The notes under the pieces: model-generated
The model's database searches: none
The model's input: the letters and a program-made list of their open reading frames with translations, nothing else
What the model was told of the DNA's origin: nothing
Program-made: the position numbers and the translations under genes
Shown: positions 29,097-38,620 of the stretch, piece after piece
Numbering within the stretch: position 1 is the first letter of the stretch
Layout of the letters: every line of letters begins with the position of its first letter
Assembly (NCBI GenBank): GCA_965206365.1
Contig: CBDBJL010000002.1
Span: forward strand, 1 to 64,000
Direction of reading: 5' to 3'
From: CBDBJL01 sp965206365
GTDB taxonomy: Bacteria > Pseudomonadota > Alphaproteobacteria > JABAAW01 > JAHZMA01
DNA length: 64,000 nt

Positions 29097-32000
29097 TTAA
29101 CCGCAACCCGTCGTTTGTCCGCAAGTGTGGCAAGTGCTACAGGTTCCTGTGCGCACCAAAGTCATATGTCCGCAAGATGAACAAGCATCGCCTTCATAAC
29201 TCTCAGTAATAAAATTTTCATCAATCGCATCAGATTTGATTTGGATTGTCCGCATTTGCAAAGCCATAGGTTGGTTTTTCGCGAACTGGGAAGAGTTGGT
29301 TTTCGGTGGTGCTTTTGCCAATAATTGTTTAATATAACCGCTAGAAATTAAGTTACTGGTTAAATGCCCTTCGCGGTGCCCATCACCCAAACTATGAATA
29401 TCAGAACTATTGGGTTGACTTTGTTCTAAATCTTCGCGACCTAAATAGCTAATGGCTAATTCACGGAAAATATAATCCAGAATTGAAGTTGCACTTTTAA
29501 TAGAATCGTTGCCTTGAACAAAACCACCAGGTTCAAACCTTGTAAGGATAAAGGATTCAACAAATTCACGCAAAGGCACGCCATATTGCAAACCGATTGA
29601 AACCGCAATGGCAAAATTATTCATCACCGAGCGAAATGCTGCACCTTCTTTATGCATATCGATAAAAATTTCACCGCACGAACCATCATCATATTCGCCA
29701 GTATGAAGATAAACCTTATGTCCACCAACAATAGCTTTTTGGGTGTAACCCTTACGTCGCGCCGGCAAGCGTTTGCGGGTATGGGATTTAAGATTACTTT
29801 GCTGGGTGTTGGGATTGATTGTAGGGGCATTTTTAAGATTACTTTCGGCAGAAAATTTTTCTGCCATCTCCAAAGCAAGTTTTTGAATAATCTCGTTACT
29901 GATTGGCACATCTTCGCTGATGCTATCGCTAACATCGTCGCTAAGCAAAGCACTCATCAGCGGCTGGCTTAATTTAGAACCATCACGATAGAGTGCATTC
30001 GCCTTTAGACCTAATTCCCAAGAAAGCATGTAGGCTTTTTGACAATCTGTAATGAGTGCATTATTAGGCATGTTGATTGTTTTTGAAATGGCTCCGCTAA
30101 TGAAAGGTTGTGCTGCTGCCATCATTTTAATATGTCCAGAATCAGAAAGAAAGCGTGTTCCTTTGTTGCCACAAGGATTGGCACAATCGAATATCGAAAG
30201 ATCTTCTGGTTTTAGTTCTGGGGCACCTTCAATTCCCATTGTTCCACAAATCACTTGATTGGCGGCTTCTATTTCTGAATTTTTAAATCCTAACGCACTT
30301 AAAATGTTGATATTTTTTTCCGGGTCCAAGCCTAATTGGGTTCGACAAAAATCGGCACCCAAATTGAGCGGTGAAAACAAACTACGAATATGGAATGTAC
30401 TTGGCAATTTCGCTTCTAAGCTTTTTAGCATATTATCAGTGAAGCCTTTGGCTTTCAGGGCTTGGGTATGAATATAGGGCGCATTATTAAATTGATTTTG
30501 TCCATTAATATACGCAATAATTTTCGTAATTGTAGTTTTTTGATAGCCCAAATTTTGCAAAGCTTGCGCTACGGCACTATTAACGATTTTCAGCATACCA
30601 CCACCGGCAAGTTTCTTCACCTTGACTAAGGCAAAATCAGGTTCAATGCCTGTTGTAGCGCAATCCATAACAATTCCGATGGTGCCTGTAGGGGCAATAA
30701 CAGTGGTTTGCGCATTACGATAACCATGTTTTTCTCCCAAAGCAAGGGCTTGATCCCAGGCTTTACAGGCGGCATTTAACAAAGTTTTTTGCGGACAATC
30801 TTCATGAATAAGAGCGACGGGCGTTTTATGTAATTTTTCATAAGTGTTAATTTTGCCATAAACCGCACGGCGATGATTGCGAATCACGCGGAGCATGTCG
30901 GTGGCGTTATCACTGTAACCTTCGAAAGCACCAATTTCTGCCGCCATTTCTGCAGAAACATGGTAACTGATTCCAGTCATTAAAGCCGTAATTGCGGCAC
31001 AAATTGCGCGCCCTTGCGCTGAATCGTAAGGGATGCCGTTGGTCATTAAATAACCGCCAAGATTGGCATAACCCAGACCCAAAGTACGATAACGATAAGA
31101 AAGTTGGGCAATTTGGGGCGAAGGGAAATGTGCCATCAGCACTGAAATTTCTAGGGTAAGGGTAAAAATTCGCACCGCATGGCTAAATCTATCACAATCA
31201 AAATTACCCGTGATTTGATCATGGAATTTAAGTAAATTTAATGAGGCAAGGTTACAAGCGGTATTGTCTAAAAACATATATTCTGAACAAGGGTTAGAAG
31301 CATTAATGCGCCCGGATTGGGGGCAGGTATGCCAATCATTAATTGTAGTATCAAATTGCAAACCAGGATCTGCACTTGCCCAAGCAGCATGTCCGATTTG
31401 GTCCCATAAATCGCGAGCTGGCAAAGTTTTTAGAATCGAGCCGTCGGTACGACTTGTTAAATTCCAAGTCTGATATTGAATAACGGCATGCAAAAAATCA
31501 TCGGTAACGCGCACCGAATTATTGGCATTTTGCCCAGCAACTGTGGCATAGGCTTCAGAATCCCAATCGGAATCGAGGATTGGAAAATCTATTTCATGAT
31601 AGCCTTGGCGAGCAAATTGCAAAACACGTTGAATGTAATTATCGGGAATCATATATCGGCGGGCTTCTTGTACCCTGATTTTGAGATGGGGATTTTGATT
31701 GGGATCAAAACGATCATAAGCTTTTTCTTGATTCTTTCTCTGGTTCGTTAAGGTATCTTCAGTAAGGGTTTGATCCTGGGTTGCGGCCATAATGCGATTA
31801 AGATGCATATTATAAATTTTAGACCCCACCACAAGGGCTGCAACTTTTTGTTCCTCTTGGTATTTCCAGCGAATAAAATCCTCAATATCGGGATGATCAA
31901 TGTTAACGACAACCATTTTTGCTGCACGCCTTGTGGTCCCTCCGGATTTAATCGAACCTGCCGAGCGATCGCCAACTTTTAGAAACGACATTAACCCAGA

Positions 32001-32738
32001 TGATTTTCCGCCCCCTGAAAGGCTTTCATCAGCTGAGCGTAGAGATGAGAAATTCGTGCCAGTGCCCGAACCATACTTAAACAAACGAGCTTCACGAACC
32101 CATAAATCCATAATCCCATTCTCATTGACGAGATCGTCATTAACCGATTGGATAAAACAAGCATGAGGCTGAGGGCGTTCATAAGCTGAGTTTGAACGGA
32201 TAACTTTCCCAGTTTTGGGTTCAACATAGTGATGCCCTTGCGAACCCCCGGTGATGCCATAAGCCCAATAAAGCCCGGTATTGAACCATTGTGGAGAATT
32301 AGGGGATGCTGATTGTGTGGCTAAAAGGTAACGGGTTTCATCAAAATAGTTTCTGGCATCTTCATGATTATCAAAATAATCTCCTTTCACGCCCCAATAA
32401 GCCCAGGTACCCGCTAGGCGATCAAATATTTGGCGTGCGCTGATTTCGCCACCATAGGTAAGATTTTTCACTTGGGTATCGGGTTTGCTACGCCATAAGA
32501 AATCGGGGATATCTTTTTCCGGAATTTTTTTCAGGTGTGAGGGTACGCCTGCTTTGCGCAAATATTTTTGTGCCAAAATATCACAGGCAATTTGCGACCA
32601 ATTTTTCGGAACATCAATATTTTTTTGTGAAAAAACAATTGTTCCATCGACATTGCGTAATTCAGCAGCGATTTTATGAAAGGCAATATCTTGGTAGGGA
32701 CATTGTCCTGATTTGGTAAAAACGCGTTTAATTTTCAT
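29097..32738 (-). CDS. nrdJ: Adenosylcobalamin-dependent (class II) ribonucleotide reductase
   Basis: A 1213-residue enzyme that makes deoxyribonucleotides with coenzyme B12 instead of an iron centre. Recognisable parts are the N-terminal [20 protein letters not shown] typical of alphaproteobacterial Nrd[27 protein letters not shown], the active-site block [32 protein letters not shown] and a Cys-rich tail with paired CxxC motifs (SSCGHM, CSTCHTC) that ends TTGCG. The length and insertions match this subgroup. A cell using it must import or make cobalamin. About 600 bp without genes lie upstream, with a strong palindrome. Confidence 0.97.
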   Translation of the reverse strand: MKIKRVFTKSGQCPYQDIAFHKIAAELRNVDGTIVFSQKNIDVPKNWSQIACDILAQKYLRKAGVPSHLKKIPEKDIPDFLWRSKPDTQVKNLTYGGEISARQIFDRLAGTWAYWGVKGDYFDNHEDARNYFDETRYLLATQSASPNSPQWFNTGLYWAYGITGGSQGHHYVEPKTGKVIRSNSAYERPQPHACFIQSVNDDLVNENGIMDLWVREARLFKYGSGTGTNFSSLRSADESLSGGGKSSGLMSFLKVGDRSAGSIKSGGTTRRAAKMVVVNIDHPDIEDFIRWKYQEEQKVAALVVGSKIYNMHLNRIMAATQDQTLTEDTLTNQRKNQEKAYDRFDPNQNPHLKIRVQEARRYMIPDNYIQRVLQFARQGYHEIDFPILDSDWDSEAYATVAGQNANNSVRVTDDFLHAVIQYQTWNLTSRTDGSILKTLPARDLWDQIGHAAWASADPGLQFDTTINDWHTCPQSGRINASNPCSEYMFLDNTACNLASLNLLKFHDQITGNFDCDRFSHAVRIFTLTLEISVLMAHFPSPQIAQLSYRYRTLGLGYANLGGYLMTNGIPYDSAQGRAICAAITALMTGISYHVSAEMAAEIGAFEGYSDNATDMLRVIRNHRRAVYGKINTYEKLHKTPVALIHEDCPQKTLLNAACKAWDQALALGEKHGYRNAQTTVIAPTGTIGIVMDCATTGIEPDFALVKVKKLAGGGMLKIVNSAVAQALQNLGYQKTTITKIIAYINGQNQFNNAPYIHTQALKAKGFTDNMLKSLEAKLPSTFHIRSLFSPLNLGADFCRTQLGLDPEKNINILSALGFKNSEIEAANQVICGTMGIEGAPELKPEDLSIFDCANPCGNKGTRFLSDSGHIKMMAAAQPFISGAISKTINMPNNALITDCQKAYMLSWELGLKANALYRDGSKLSQPLMSALLSDDVSDSISEDVPISNEIIQKLALEMAEKFSAESNLKNAPTINPNTQQSNLKSHTRKRLPARRKGYTQKAIVGGHKVYLHTGEYDDGSCGEIFIDMHKEGAAFRSVMNNFAIAVSIGLQYGVPLREFVESFILTRFEPGGFVQGNDSIKSATSILDYIFRELAISYLGREDLEQSQPNSSDIHSLGDGHREGHLTSNLISSGYIKQLLAKAPPKTNSSQFAKNQPMALQMRTIQIKSDAIDENFITESYEGDACSSCGHMTLVRTGTCSTCHTCGQTTGCG

Positions 32739-33335
32739 TACATTTCAGCCCTCAAAAGTGAGAAAATATACACAAAACCACAAGCCTAGGATAAGTTGCT
32801 TAAACCTATATTTTTTCCCATGATAGCCATTAAGTTATGTTTTTTTTTAAGTATCATCACAATCAAAAATCTTTGTTTTGTGGATAGACTACCCACAAGA
32901 TAAAAAACAAAAATTCCACTATAAACTCAGCTATTATCTTTTTTGAAGTGAGTGTAATATCAACATATAGTAGCTTTTATTTTATGAATGCTTATACTTA
33001 ACCTTCTATAGTAGTTTTTTTAGGTTTAGTCAAATGCTCAGTTTTGCCGTCTAAATGGTAAGAATTCAGGATTTCTTTCTAAAAACTCTTGGAAAAACAG
33101 GCATTTATTTTTTTACTTTATCTGTGGACAAAAAATGGTAACTCTATGTTGTTTCGTAGAAAATATTAGGGATATGCAAATTAAGGTTTTGGTTTTTATT
33201 TGGAAGTATGGTATCTATCTACTAGATGGTTTGAGCTGATTCTTGACAATGATGGTTTTCAGTATGGCTACTAAGGTTAGGGTTGCGAGAGTGATTGAGG
33301 TTTAGAAAATTAGATTTTTATGTAGGGTATGAATC
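32739..33335. other. 597-bp divergent intergenic region nrdJ / NDUFA12-type gene
   Basis: No open frame of note is seen. Besides the palindrome at 32878-32898 there are two short copies of a TATAGTAG word (32966-32973 and 33007-33014) spaced 41 bases apart, about four helical turns. I saw no cobalamin-riboswitch conserved blocks by eye, although a covariance search would be needed to exclude one. Confidence 0.5.
32878..32898. promoter_or_regulatory. Near-perfect 21-bp palindrome upstream of nrdJ
   Basis: Arms TTGTGGATAG and CTACCCACAA are reverse complements except for one position, around a single central A. The centre is 150 bp upstream of the nrdJ start, in the divergent gap before the NDUFA12-type gene. 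Such a symmetric site suits a dimeric repressor. It does not look like an NrdR box, which has an AT-rich core flanked by ACAC/GTGT. The one-base centre makes an RNA hairpin with the full arms impossible, so a DNA operator is the better reading. Confidence 0.45.
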
Positions 33336-33767
33336 ATGACAACAGCAATTACCAAGGTGGTAACTTGGCTGAGTGGGCAATGGGTTGGACAGGATAGTTT
33401 TGGTAACCATTATTATGTTGCGCGTAAGGCTTCTAAAAACGGTGGCAAGCTGAAACGTTGGGTTGTGTATGCCAAGCAAAAACAGGGCGATGATGCGAGT
33501 TTTGTTGCGCCTAACTGGCACCGTTGGTTGCATCATGGTACGGATAAATTCCCTAAAAACAATGATTCCGTTTATAGTTGGCAAAAGGCTCCTTCAGGAA
33601 ATCCAACTGGCAGTGCGGTGGCATCGTATCCCAAGGGTATTCCCCAAAAAAATAATTCTGATATTTATCAAGCATGGAAACCTTTGCAATTTGTCGAAAA
33701 AAAGCCCCACAAAAAAGCTCCCGTCAAAGAACAAGTTGAGCGCAGTGAAAAAAATGAATCTGTGTAG
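33336..33767 (+). CDS. NDUFA12 family protein (NADH:ubiquinone oxidoreductase accessory)
   Basis: A 143-residue homologue of the mitochondrial complex I subunit NDUFA12. The conserved core is visible: GQWVGQDSFGNHYYVA, RWVVYAKQKQGDDASFVAPNWHRWLHH and YQAWKP near the end. Alphaproteobacteria characteristically place this gene before an MCE/mlaD gene and a DUF2155 gene, exactly as here. The protein is expected at the membrane arm-matrix arm junction of complex I. The tail after residue 120 is basic and low in complexity. Confidence 0.93.
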   Translation: MTTAITKVVTWLSGQWVGQDSFGNHYYVARKASKNGGKLKRWVVYAKQKQGDDASFVAPNWHRWLHHGTDKFPKNNDSVYSWQKAPSGNPTGSAVASYPKGIPQKNNSDIYQAWKPLQFVEKKPHKKAPVKEQVERSEKNESV

Positions 33768-33877
33768 ATTATGAAACATACACTATGAAACATATACTTA
33801 AGGTACCTAGATAAAATGCAGAGAAACATTGATGATATTGCAGTGATAGAGAAATTCTCTGATGAGAAATTATCTTA

Positions 33878-34336
33878 ATGAATAAGCAACATTTTGCCAT
33901 AGGTTTGGTTTTTATTTTAATAATCATAATTGTTTTGGGAAAGTCTTATCGTAGTGATAGCTATTCAATTGATAATATTAATGGCTATATTTTAAAGGCA
34001 CGCTTTAGTGATATTGGTGGGCTTGCCAATGGTGCTGAGGTTCAGCTTGCTGGCGTTAAGGTAGGTGTGGTGGTTGCCCAACAGTTTGATGTTGCCGATG
34101 CTACGATTACGGTAACTATGGATATGATCTCGAACATAGCAATACCATTAGATAGTAGTATTGCAGTGATTGGTGATGGTATTTTTGGCGGAAAATTTTT
34201 ATCAATTTCTCCAGGAGCCGATTATGATCCGCTTGAAGCTGGGGATTTCTTTGATTATAGCCGTAATGCGATTAATGTTATGGGGATTATGGAAAAAGTG
34301 ATTATTGCAGCAGAGAAGAAAGTGAGTAGGAAATGA
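33878..34336 (+). CDS. mlaD: MCE/MlaD-type lipid transport protein, first copy
   Basis: A 152-residue protein with an N-terminal anchor (about residues 7-21) and one MCE domain: GYILKARFSDIGGLANGAEVQLAGVKVGVV, then IPLDSSIAVIGDGIFGGKFLSISPG. MlaD forms the periplasmic ring of the Mla phospholipid transport ABC system. The mlaEF genes are not in the window. Its stop overlaps the start of a second MCE gene (ATGA at 34333-34336), so the two are translated together and could form a mixed ring. Confidence 0.88.
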   Translation: MNKQHFAIGLVFILIIIIVLGKSYRSDSYSIDNINGYILKARFSDIGGLANGAEVQLAGVKVGVVVAQQFDVADATITVTMDMISNIAIPLDSSIAVIGDGIFGGKFLSISPGADYDPLEAGDFFDYSRNAINVMGIMEKVIIAAEKKVSRK

Positions 34337-34806
34337 TACAACAAAGATGGTTTGAGATAGTTTTAGGTGCGTTTGTTTTAGGAGTTGCATTATTTTTCTT
34401 GTTATGGGCATGGAAAAATTCAGGTGATTACTCCGCGGATAGCGAATTGGTAGGTAAGCAGAGAATTACGGCTAATTTTCAATCCATTAAGGGGTTGAAT
34501 GTTGGGAATGATGTGCGTATTGGCGGTATAAAAGTTGGGGTTGTTGATAAATTAGATATTCATCCTGAAACATTCAAAGCACAAATTATTATGGTGCTTC
34601 GCGGTGACTTAAAACTACCAGAAGATACTAATGTTGCGATTATTAGTGATGGGCTTTTGGGCGGAGCTTATATTCGGTTGCAACCTGGTAGCAGTGATGT
34701 TGTGATTGCTGATGGGGGTAGCATTGTTAATGTTGTGAATACGTTTTCTTTAGAAGAATTACTTGGTAAGGCTGTTTTTATTATTTCTGAGACTTCAGAA
34801 CCTTGA
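34333..34806 (+). CDS. MCE/MlaD-type lipid transport protein, second copy
   Basis: A 157-residue protein with an N-terminal membrane anchor (residues about 8-27, ending LLWAW) and one MCE domain: ITANFQSIKGLNVGNDVRIGGIKVGVV and LPEDTNVAIISDGLLGGAYIRLQPG. It is clearly a paralogue of the preceding gene, with diverged sequence, so the duplication is old. In most alphaproteobacteria only one mlaD lies between the NDUFA12-type and DUF2155 genes. This longer copy looks more like the usual one. Confidence 0.88.
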   Translation: MIQQRWFEIVLGAFVLGVALFFLLWAWKNSGDYSADSELVGKQRITANFQSIKGLNVGNDVRIGGIKVGVVDKLDIHPETFKAQIIMVLRGDLKLPEDTNVAIISDGLLGGAYIRLQPGSSDVVIADGGSIVNVVNTFSLEELLGKAVFIISETSEP

Positions 34807-34865
34807 AAAGGGATTTTTGAATTTTGCGAGATAAAATTTTTATTGTGTCGAGTTTATTAGTTGCT

Positions 34866-35363
34866 ATGAAAAAGATGATCATCATGGCAATAATAATTTG
34901 GCCATTGCAGGTAAGTTTTGCTGGGGCAAAATTGCAAGGTTTGGATCGAACAACGGCGCATACTTCCACTTTTAATGTGCAACAAGATGCTAGTTTTTTC
35001 TTTGGCCGTTTAGAAGTGATTGTACGCCATTGCAAGAAGTCAGCTCCTACCGAGGCTCCAGAAAGTACCGCTTTCTTAGAAATTTACGAATATCCATTAA
35101 CGCGTCGTGCTACGATTGCGCAGATGATGAAAGAGGCACTGAGTCAAGAAATTACTGATCAGGTTCCACAAACAAAGCGAGATCAACAGGCTTTAGAACG
35201 CATTAAGGTGGTAGTTGAAGAATATGGCGCAGAGATCTTAGAAGAAAAATTCACTCCTGATCTGGTATTTTCAGGTTGGATGTTTTCTTCAAGCCCACCT
35301 TTGAATGCGCTGGAACATCCTGTTTATGATATTTGGGTGCTTTCATGTGTAGAAGAACCATAG
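34866..35363 (+). CDS. DUF2155 domain protein, exported
   Basis: A periplasmic protein of about 165 residues if started at ATG 34866, which gives a clean signal peptide (MKKMIIMAIIIWPLQVSFA). A TTG at 34824 would add 14 residues. The DUF2155 core is recognisable: LDRTTAHTSTFNVQQDASFFFGRLEVIVRHC and FLEIYE, then FSGWMFSSSPPLNALEHPVYDIWVL at the C-terminus. Function is not established; members are found beside complex I or Mla genes in alphaproteobacteria. Confidence 0.88.
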   Translation: MKKMIIMAIIIWPLQVSFAGAKLQGLDRTTAHTSTFNVQQDASFFFGRLEVIVRHCKKSAPTEAPESTAFLEIYEYPLTRRATIAQMMKEALSQEITDQVPQTKRDQQALERIKVVVEEYGAEILEEKFTPDLVFSGWMFSSSPPLNALEHPVYDIWVLSCVEEP

Positions 35364-35486
35364 AAACAAAGTTTCCAAATGAAAATCAGTGAGGGTGCAT
35401 TTTTTCTTTTCCTTTCAGCTTATTATTTGGTAATTTGCATTTGTCAAAGAAAACAGAGTGCTTATCGCAGAGATGCTGATTAATAT

Positions 35487-35563
35487 GGCGGAGTAGCTCA
35501 GCAGGTTAGAGCAGCGGAATCATAATCCGCGTGTCGGGGGTTCGAGTCCCTCCTCCGCTACCA
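35487..35563 (+). tRNA. tRNA-Met (anticodon CAT)
   Basis: A 77-nt tRNA with encoded CCA. The acceptor stem GGCGGAG pairs with CTCCGCT (first pair G-U), with D-arm AGCTCAGCAGGTTAGAGC, anticodon stem GCGGA/TCCGC with loop ATCATAA (anticodon CAT at 35521-35523), and T-arm containing GGTTCGAGTCC. The first acceptor pair is formed, so it is not initiator-like; elongator Met is the best call. An Ile2 tRNA modified with lysidine also reads CAT but usually differs in the acceptor stem. Confidence 0.95.
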
Positions 35564-35764
35564 AAATGAAGATTCCAAATGAATAATTTGTTGTAAATGG
35601 GTTGCCATTACCGTTATCTTTTCACATCTTTTCAAATAAAGGTTAAGCATTCGTTGATTTTTTAAAAATTAAGCAAGAAAAACTGCTACAAAATGAATTT
35701 ACATTTGGCCGAATCTTGCTCGGCGCAAAATTTTGGTTGTTTTTGATTCTCGTGAAGATCTGAT

Positions 35765-36259
35765 TTATGATTTTAGAGTCGTAGGTTTGCGTAAAATTTC
35801 CAGTATTTTATTGCCATGGTTTACAACCTTTACTTTGCGCCAAATATGGCTGATAATGCCTTCAGGGTTAATTAAGAATGTAGAGCGTTCGATTCCCATA
35901 TATTTGCGACCATACATAGATTTCTCTACCCATACGCCATAAGCTTGACAGGTTTGTGTGGTCTCGTCGGCAAGCAATGGAAAGTTCAAATTATATTTGG
36001 CAATAAAATCATCATGTGACTTTATGGAATCTTTGCTGACTCCGAAGATAACGGCATTAAGGGCGGTAAATTGTTTCAGCAAATCGCGAAACGCCACAGC
36101 TTGGCTTGTACAGCCAGAAGTATCGTCTTTGGGATAAAAATACAATACAACATATTGGCCACGATAATCTTGCAAATTGATTTTGGTAGTGGCATGGCTT
36201 GTTACGCTTGGGAGAGTGAAATTAGGAGCAGGTTGATTTTCATTGATCTTAGTTTCCAT
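35765..36259 (-). CDS. bcp: Thioredoxin-dependent peroxiredoxin (Bcp/PrxQ type)
   Basis: A 164-residue peroxidase that reduces H2O2 and organic peroxides. The peroxidatic Cys is in FYPKDDTSGCTSQAVAFRD. The usual second Cys five residues later (GCTxxAC) is Val here, so the resolving Cys of the common subgroup is absent. One further Cys exists in ETTQTCQAYGVW. It may therefore work as a 1-Cys or atypical enzyme. Other conserved parts (GVSKDSIKSHDDF, NFPLLAD, ERSTFLINPEG) are present. It is divergent from the NDUFA9-type gene. Confidence 0.93.
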   Translation of the reverse strand: METKINENQPAPNFTLPSVTSHATTKINLQDYRGQYVVLYFYPKDDTSGCTSQAVAFRDLLKQFTALNAVIFGVSKDSIKSHDDFIAKYNLNFPLLADETTQTCQAYGVWVEKSMYGRKYMGIERSTFLINPEGIISHIWRKVKVVNHGNKILEILRKPTTLKS

Positions 36260-36452
36260 ATTTTTGGCTTTCTATCAAATTTGTGTTATTTCTGGCAAAA
36301 TATCACAAATTATGGCTAGGGTGAAACAAAATTCTGTTGGAAAATAAGGGAATATTTTTAATTTCTTGCATAATAGAGCGTGAGTTTATATATTTTTAAG
36401 ATAAGAATGGGCATACCAATATGTTGAATTTATTTTTAGGAACACAGAAACC

Positions 36453-37493
36453 ATGATAGAAGCAAGCTTAGAAGGTAAAATTATTACGGTCATTGGAGGC
36501 TCAGGTTTTTTAGGACGCTATATCGTTGGGCGATTGCTGAAAGCCGGGGCATCGGTGCGGGTGGTCTCGCGTGATCGGGAACAGGCAATGCATTTGAAAC
36601 CTTTGGCATCCCCTGGAATGTTGGTAATTTTATCTGCAAATATCTGCGATACCGTAGCGATGCAAGCAGTGATTACAGGATCGGATTATGTGATTAATTT
36701 AGTCGGTATTCTTTACGAAAGAGGTGCACAAAAATTTCATAAAATTCATGTTGAAGGAGCCAGCAATATTGCAAAAATATCACATGCGTGTCAGGTAAGA
36801 AAATTAATTTATGTTTCTGCAATTGGGGCTTCAGAAGATAGTTCGGCTAAATATGCCTATAGCAAAGCTTTGGCGGAGGCACAGGTGAACAAGCATTTTC
36901 CAAACGCTCTAATTATTCGTCCATCGCTAATTTTTGGCCCTCATGATCATTTTTTTAATCGAATGGCATCTTTGGCGCGCATTCTGCCTATTTTTCCTCT
37001 GGTTGGCGGTGGGCAGTCTAAATTTCAACCGGTTTATGCCGGTGATATTGCGATTTTTATACATAAATTACTGTTAAAATCAAAATTGCGCCATAAAATA
37101 TATGAACTTGGTGGGGCTGACGTGATGAATATGGAAGAATTATTACGGGTATTATTGGGCGAGATTGGCTATAAACGTATTTTGGTTTCGGTTCCGTTTA
37201 GAATTTCTTTATTGATTGGTAGATTATTATCGTTATTTCCGAAACCAGTTTTAACGGCTGAACAAGTTTACTTATTGCAACAAGATAATGTTGTCGATAG
37301 TCGCTTGCCAGGGCTGGCAGATTTGGGGGTTCGTCCGCAAACTTTGCTAAGTATTTTACCCTCTTATATGGATGCGTATTGTAAAGGTGGGCGCTACGCT
37401 ACGCTACGGCAACATTATCATGCCCAATTATTGGCTGAAGAAGATAGCAATCAATATCAAAAGATGCGTAAAACTCACTCTATAAGGCTATAA
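36453..37493 (+). CDS. NAD(P)H-binding SDR of the complex I NDUFA9 subfamily
   Basis: A 346-residue atypical short-chain dehydrogenase. The nucleotide fold starts TVIGGSGFLGRYIVGRLLKAG, followed by NLVGILYERGAQKFHKIHVEG, VSAIGASEDSSAKYAYSKALAE (degenerate catalytic region) and IIRPSLIFGPHDHFFNRMA, with the QPVYAGDIA motif. This is the profile of the NDUFA9/complex I assembly group, where a bound NADPH is structural. It is the third complex I accessory gene in the window, each at a separate locus. Confidence 0.9.
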   Translation: MIEASLEGKIITVIGGSGFLGRYIVGRLLKAGASVRVVSRDREQAMHLKPLASPGMLVILSANICDTVAMQAVITGSDYVINLVGILYERGAQKFHKIHVEGASNIAKISHACQVRKLIYVSAIGASEDSSAKYAYSKALAEAQVNKHFPNALIIRPSLIFGPHDHFFNRMASLARILPIFPLVGGGQSKFQPVYAGDIAIFIHKLLLKSKLRHKIYELGGADVMNMEELLRVLLGEIGYKRILVSVPFRISLLIGRLLSLFPKPVLTAEQVYLLQQDNVVDSRLPGLADLGVRPQTLLSILPSYMDAYCKGGRYATLRQHYHAQLLAEEDSNQYQKMRKTHSIRL

Positions 37494-37524
37494 AGGTTTT
37501 CTTAAGGGCTTAGTAATTTATGGT

Positions 37525-38403
37525 TTAAAATGCGAATAAAAATATTAAGGCGATGCCTAACAAAACTCGGTAAATAACAAAGGGCATAAAACCCGATCTC
37601 TTCAGCCAATTCATGAATAAAAATACACTCGCAAATGAAAATATTGCGGATGCAGATGCTGCATAGAGAAAATGATGCCATGAAAAAGATGATTCAATGA
37701 TTGGTGCTGTGATGATGTTATTTTCATGTGCAGGGATTTGCTGCAAAAAATGCTCCCATAAACGACTAAATGCGGAAAGTGAAATTACCGGAATTGCGAG
37801 TAACATAGAAAATCGTGCCGCTTGAATTCGATTGATCCCCAGAAAACGCGCACCGGTTATCGTAATTCCAGAACGGCTGGTTCCGGGAATAAGAGCCAGA
37901 ATTTGAAAAATCCCAATGATCAAAGCTGATTTCGTAGTTAATATTGGCTGATTTTGGGCTAACTCTTCTTCCTGGTTTTTTTTCTCTTGGAAAGCCTTTC
38001 TTTGAGCGAATCTATCAGCATAGAGTAAGAGTAGGCCAAAAACAATCGAGCTACTGGCAATCAGTAAGGGGCTGCGAAAATACAGTGCAATCAGATCACG
38101 CGCTAAAGCCGCAATAACAACTACAGGTATTGTGGCAACACATAAATGCCAAGCTAACAAATTATCGCGCCGCCCGGAACATAAGGCAAAGAAACTTACA
38201 ATGATACGGCTAACATCTTGACGCAAATAATAGATAATGGCAAATAATGAACCTGCATGCAGCGCAATATCAATATCCAGCCCTTGATCGCGCCAATGCA
38301 AAAGTTTTGGAATCACAATAAGATGCGCTGAAGAGCTGATGGGTAAAAATTCAGTTACGCCTTGGATAAAACTTAGAAAGGTGATTTGTAAAAAATCAAT
38401 CAT
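37525..38403 (-). CDS. uppP: Undecaprenyl-diphosphatase
   Basis: A membrane enzyme that recycles the C55-PP lipid carrier for peptidoglycan and other envelope polymers; it is also known as BacA. Start ATG 38403 gives 292 residues opening MIDFLQITFLSFIQGVTEFLPISSSAH, the family's N-terminal active-site motif. A reading from 38439 adds 12 residues with no match. The second motif, LIPGTSRSGITITGARFLGI, is intact. The loop after about residue 145 carries an extra charged segment (QRKAFQEKKNQEEE). It is monocistronic and converges with the SDR gene. Confidence 0.94.
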   Translation of the reverse strand: MIDFLQITFLSFIQGVTEFLPISSSAHLIVIPKLLHWRDQGLDIDIALHAGSLFAIIYYLRQDVSRIIVSFFALCSGRRDNLLAWHLCVATIPVVVIAALARDLIALYFRSPLLIASSSIVFGLLLLYADRFAQRKAFQEKKNQEEELAQNQPILTTKSALIIGIFQILALIPGTSRSGITITGARFLGINRIQAARFSMLLAIPVISLSAFSRLWEHFLQQIPAHENNIITAPIIESSFSWHHFLYAASASAIFSFASVFLFMNWLKRSGFMPFVIYRVLLGIALIFLFAF

Positions 38404-38620
38404 GAAGTTATCGTAAAGAGTTTTGCACTTAAATGCCAAAGAAATTGCTCAAAAATGAAAGTTTTTTCTCATTTAATACGCGCAGTTCCTTGTATTAGAT
38501 TAGTAATTATGGCATTGTTGCTGAAGTATCATCTCTTAGGTGATTTGTTTAAGAGTGTGTACAAATTTAGATTATGGTAATTGAAGAAAATAGCGAAGAT
38601 ATACGGGATTTAGCGACACT

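Noticed and set aside
32965..33014. Two TATAGTAG words as NrdR boxes for nrdJ
   Set aside because: Spacing is 41 bases rather than the usual roughly 31, and the ACAC/GTGT flanks are missing.
32739..33335. Cobalamin riboswitch upstream of the B12-dependent reductase
   Set aside because: Expected by function, but no conserved B12-box-like blocks were seen by eye; only a covariance-model search could settle it.
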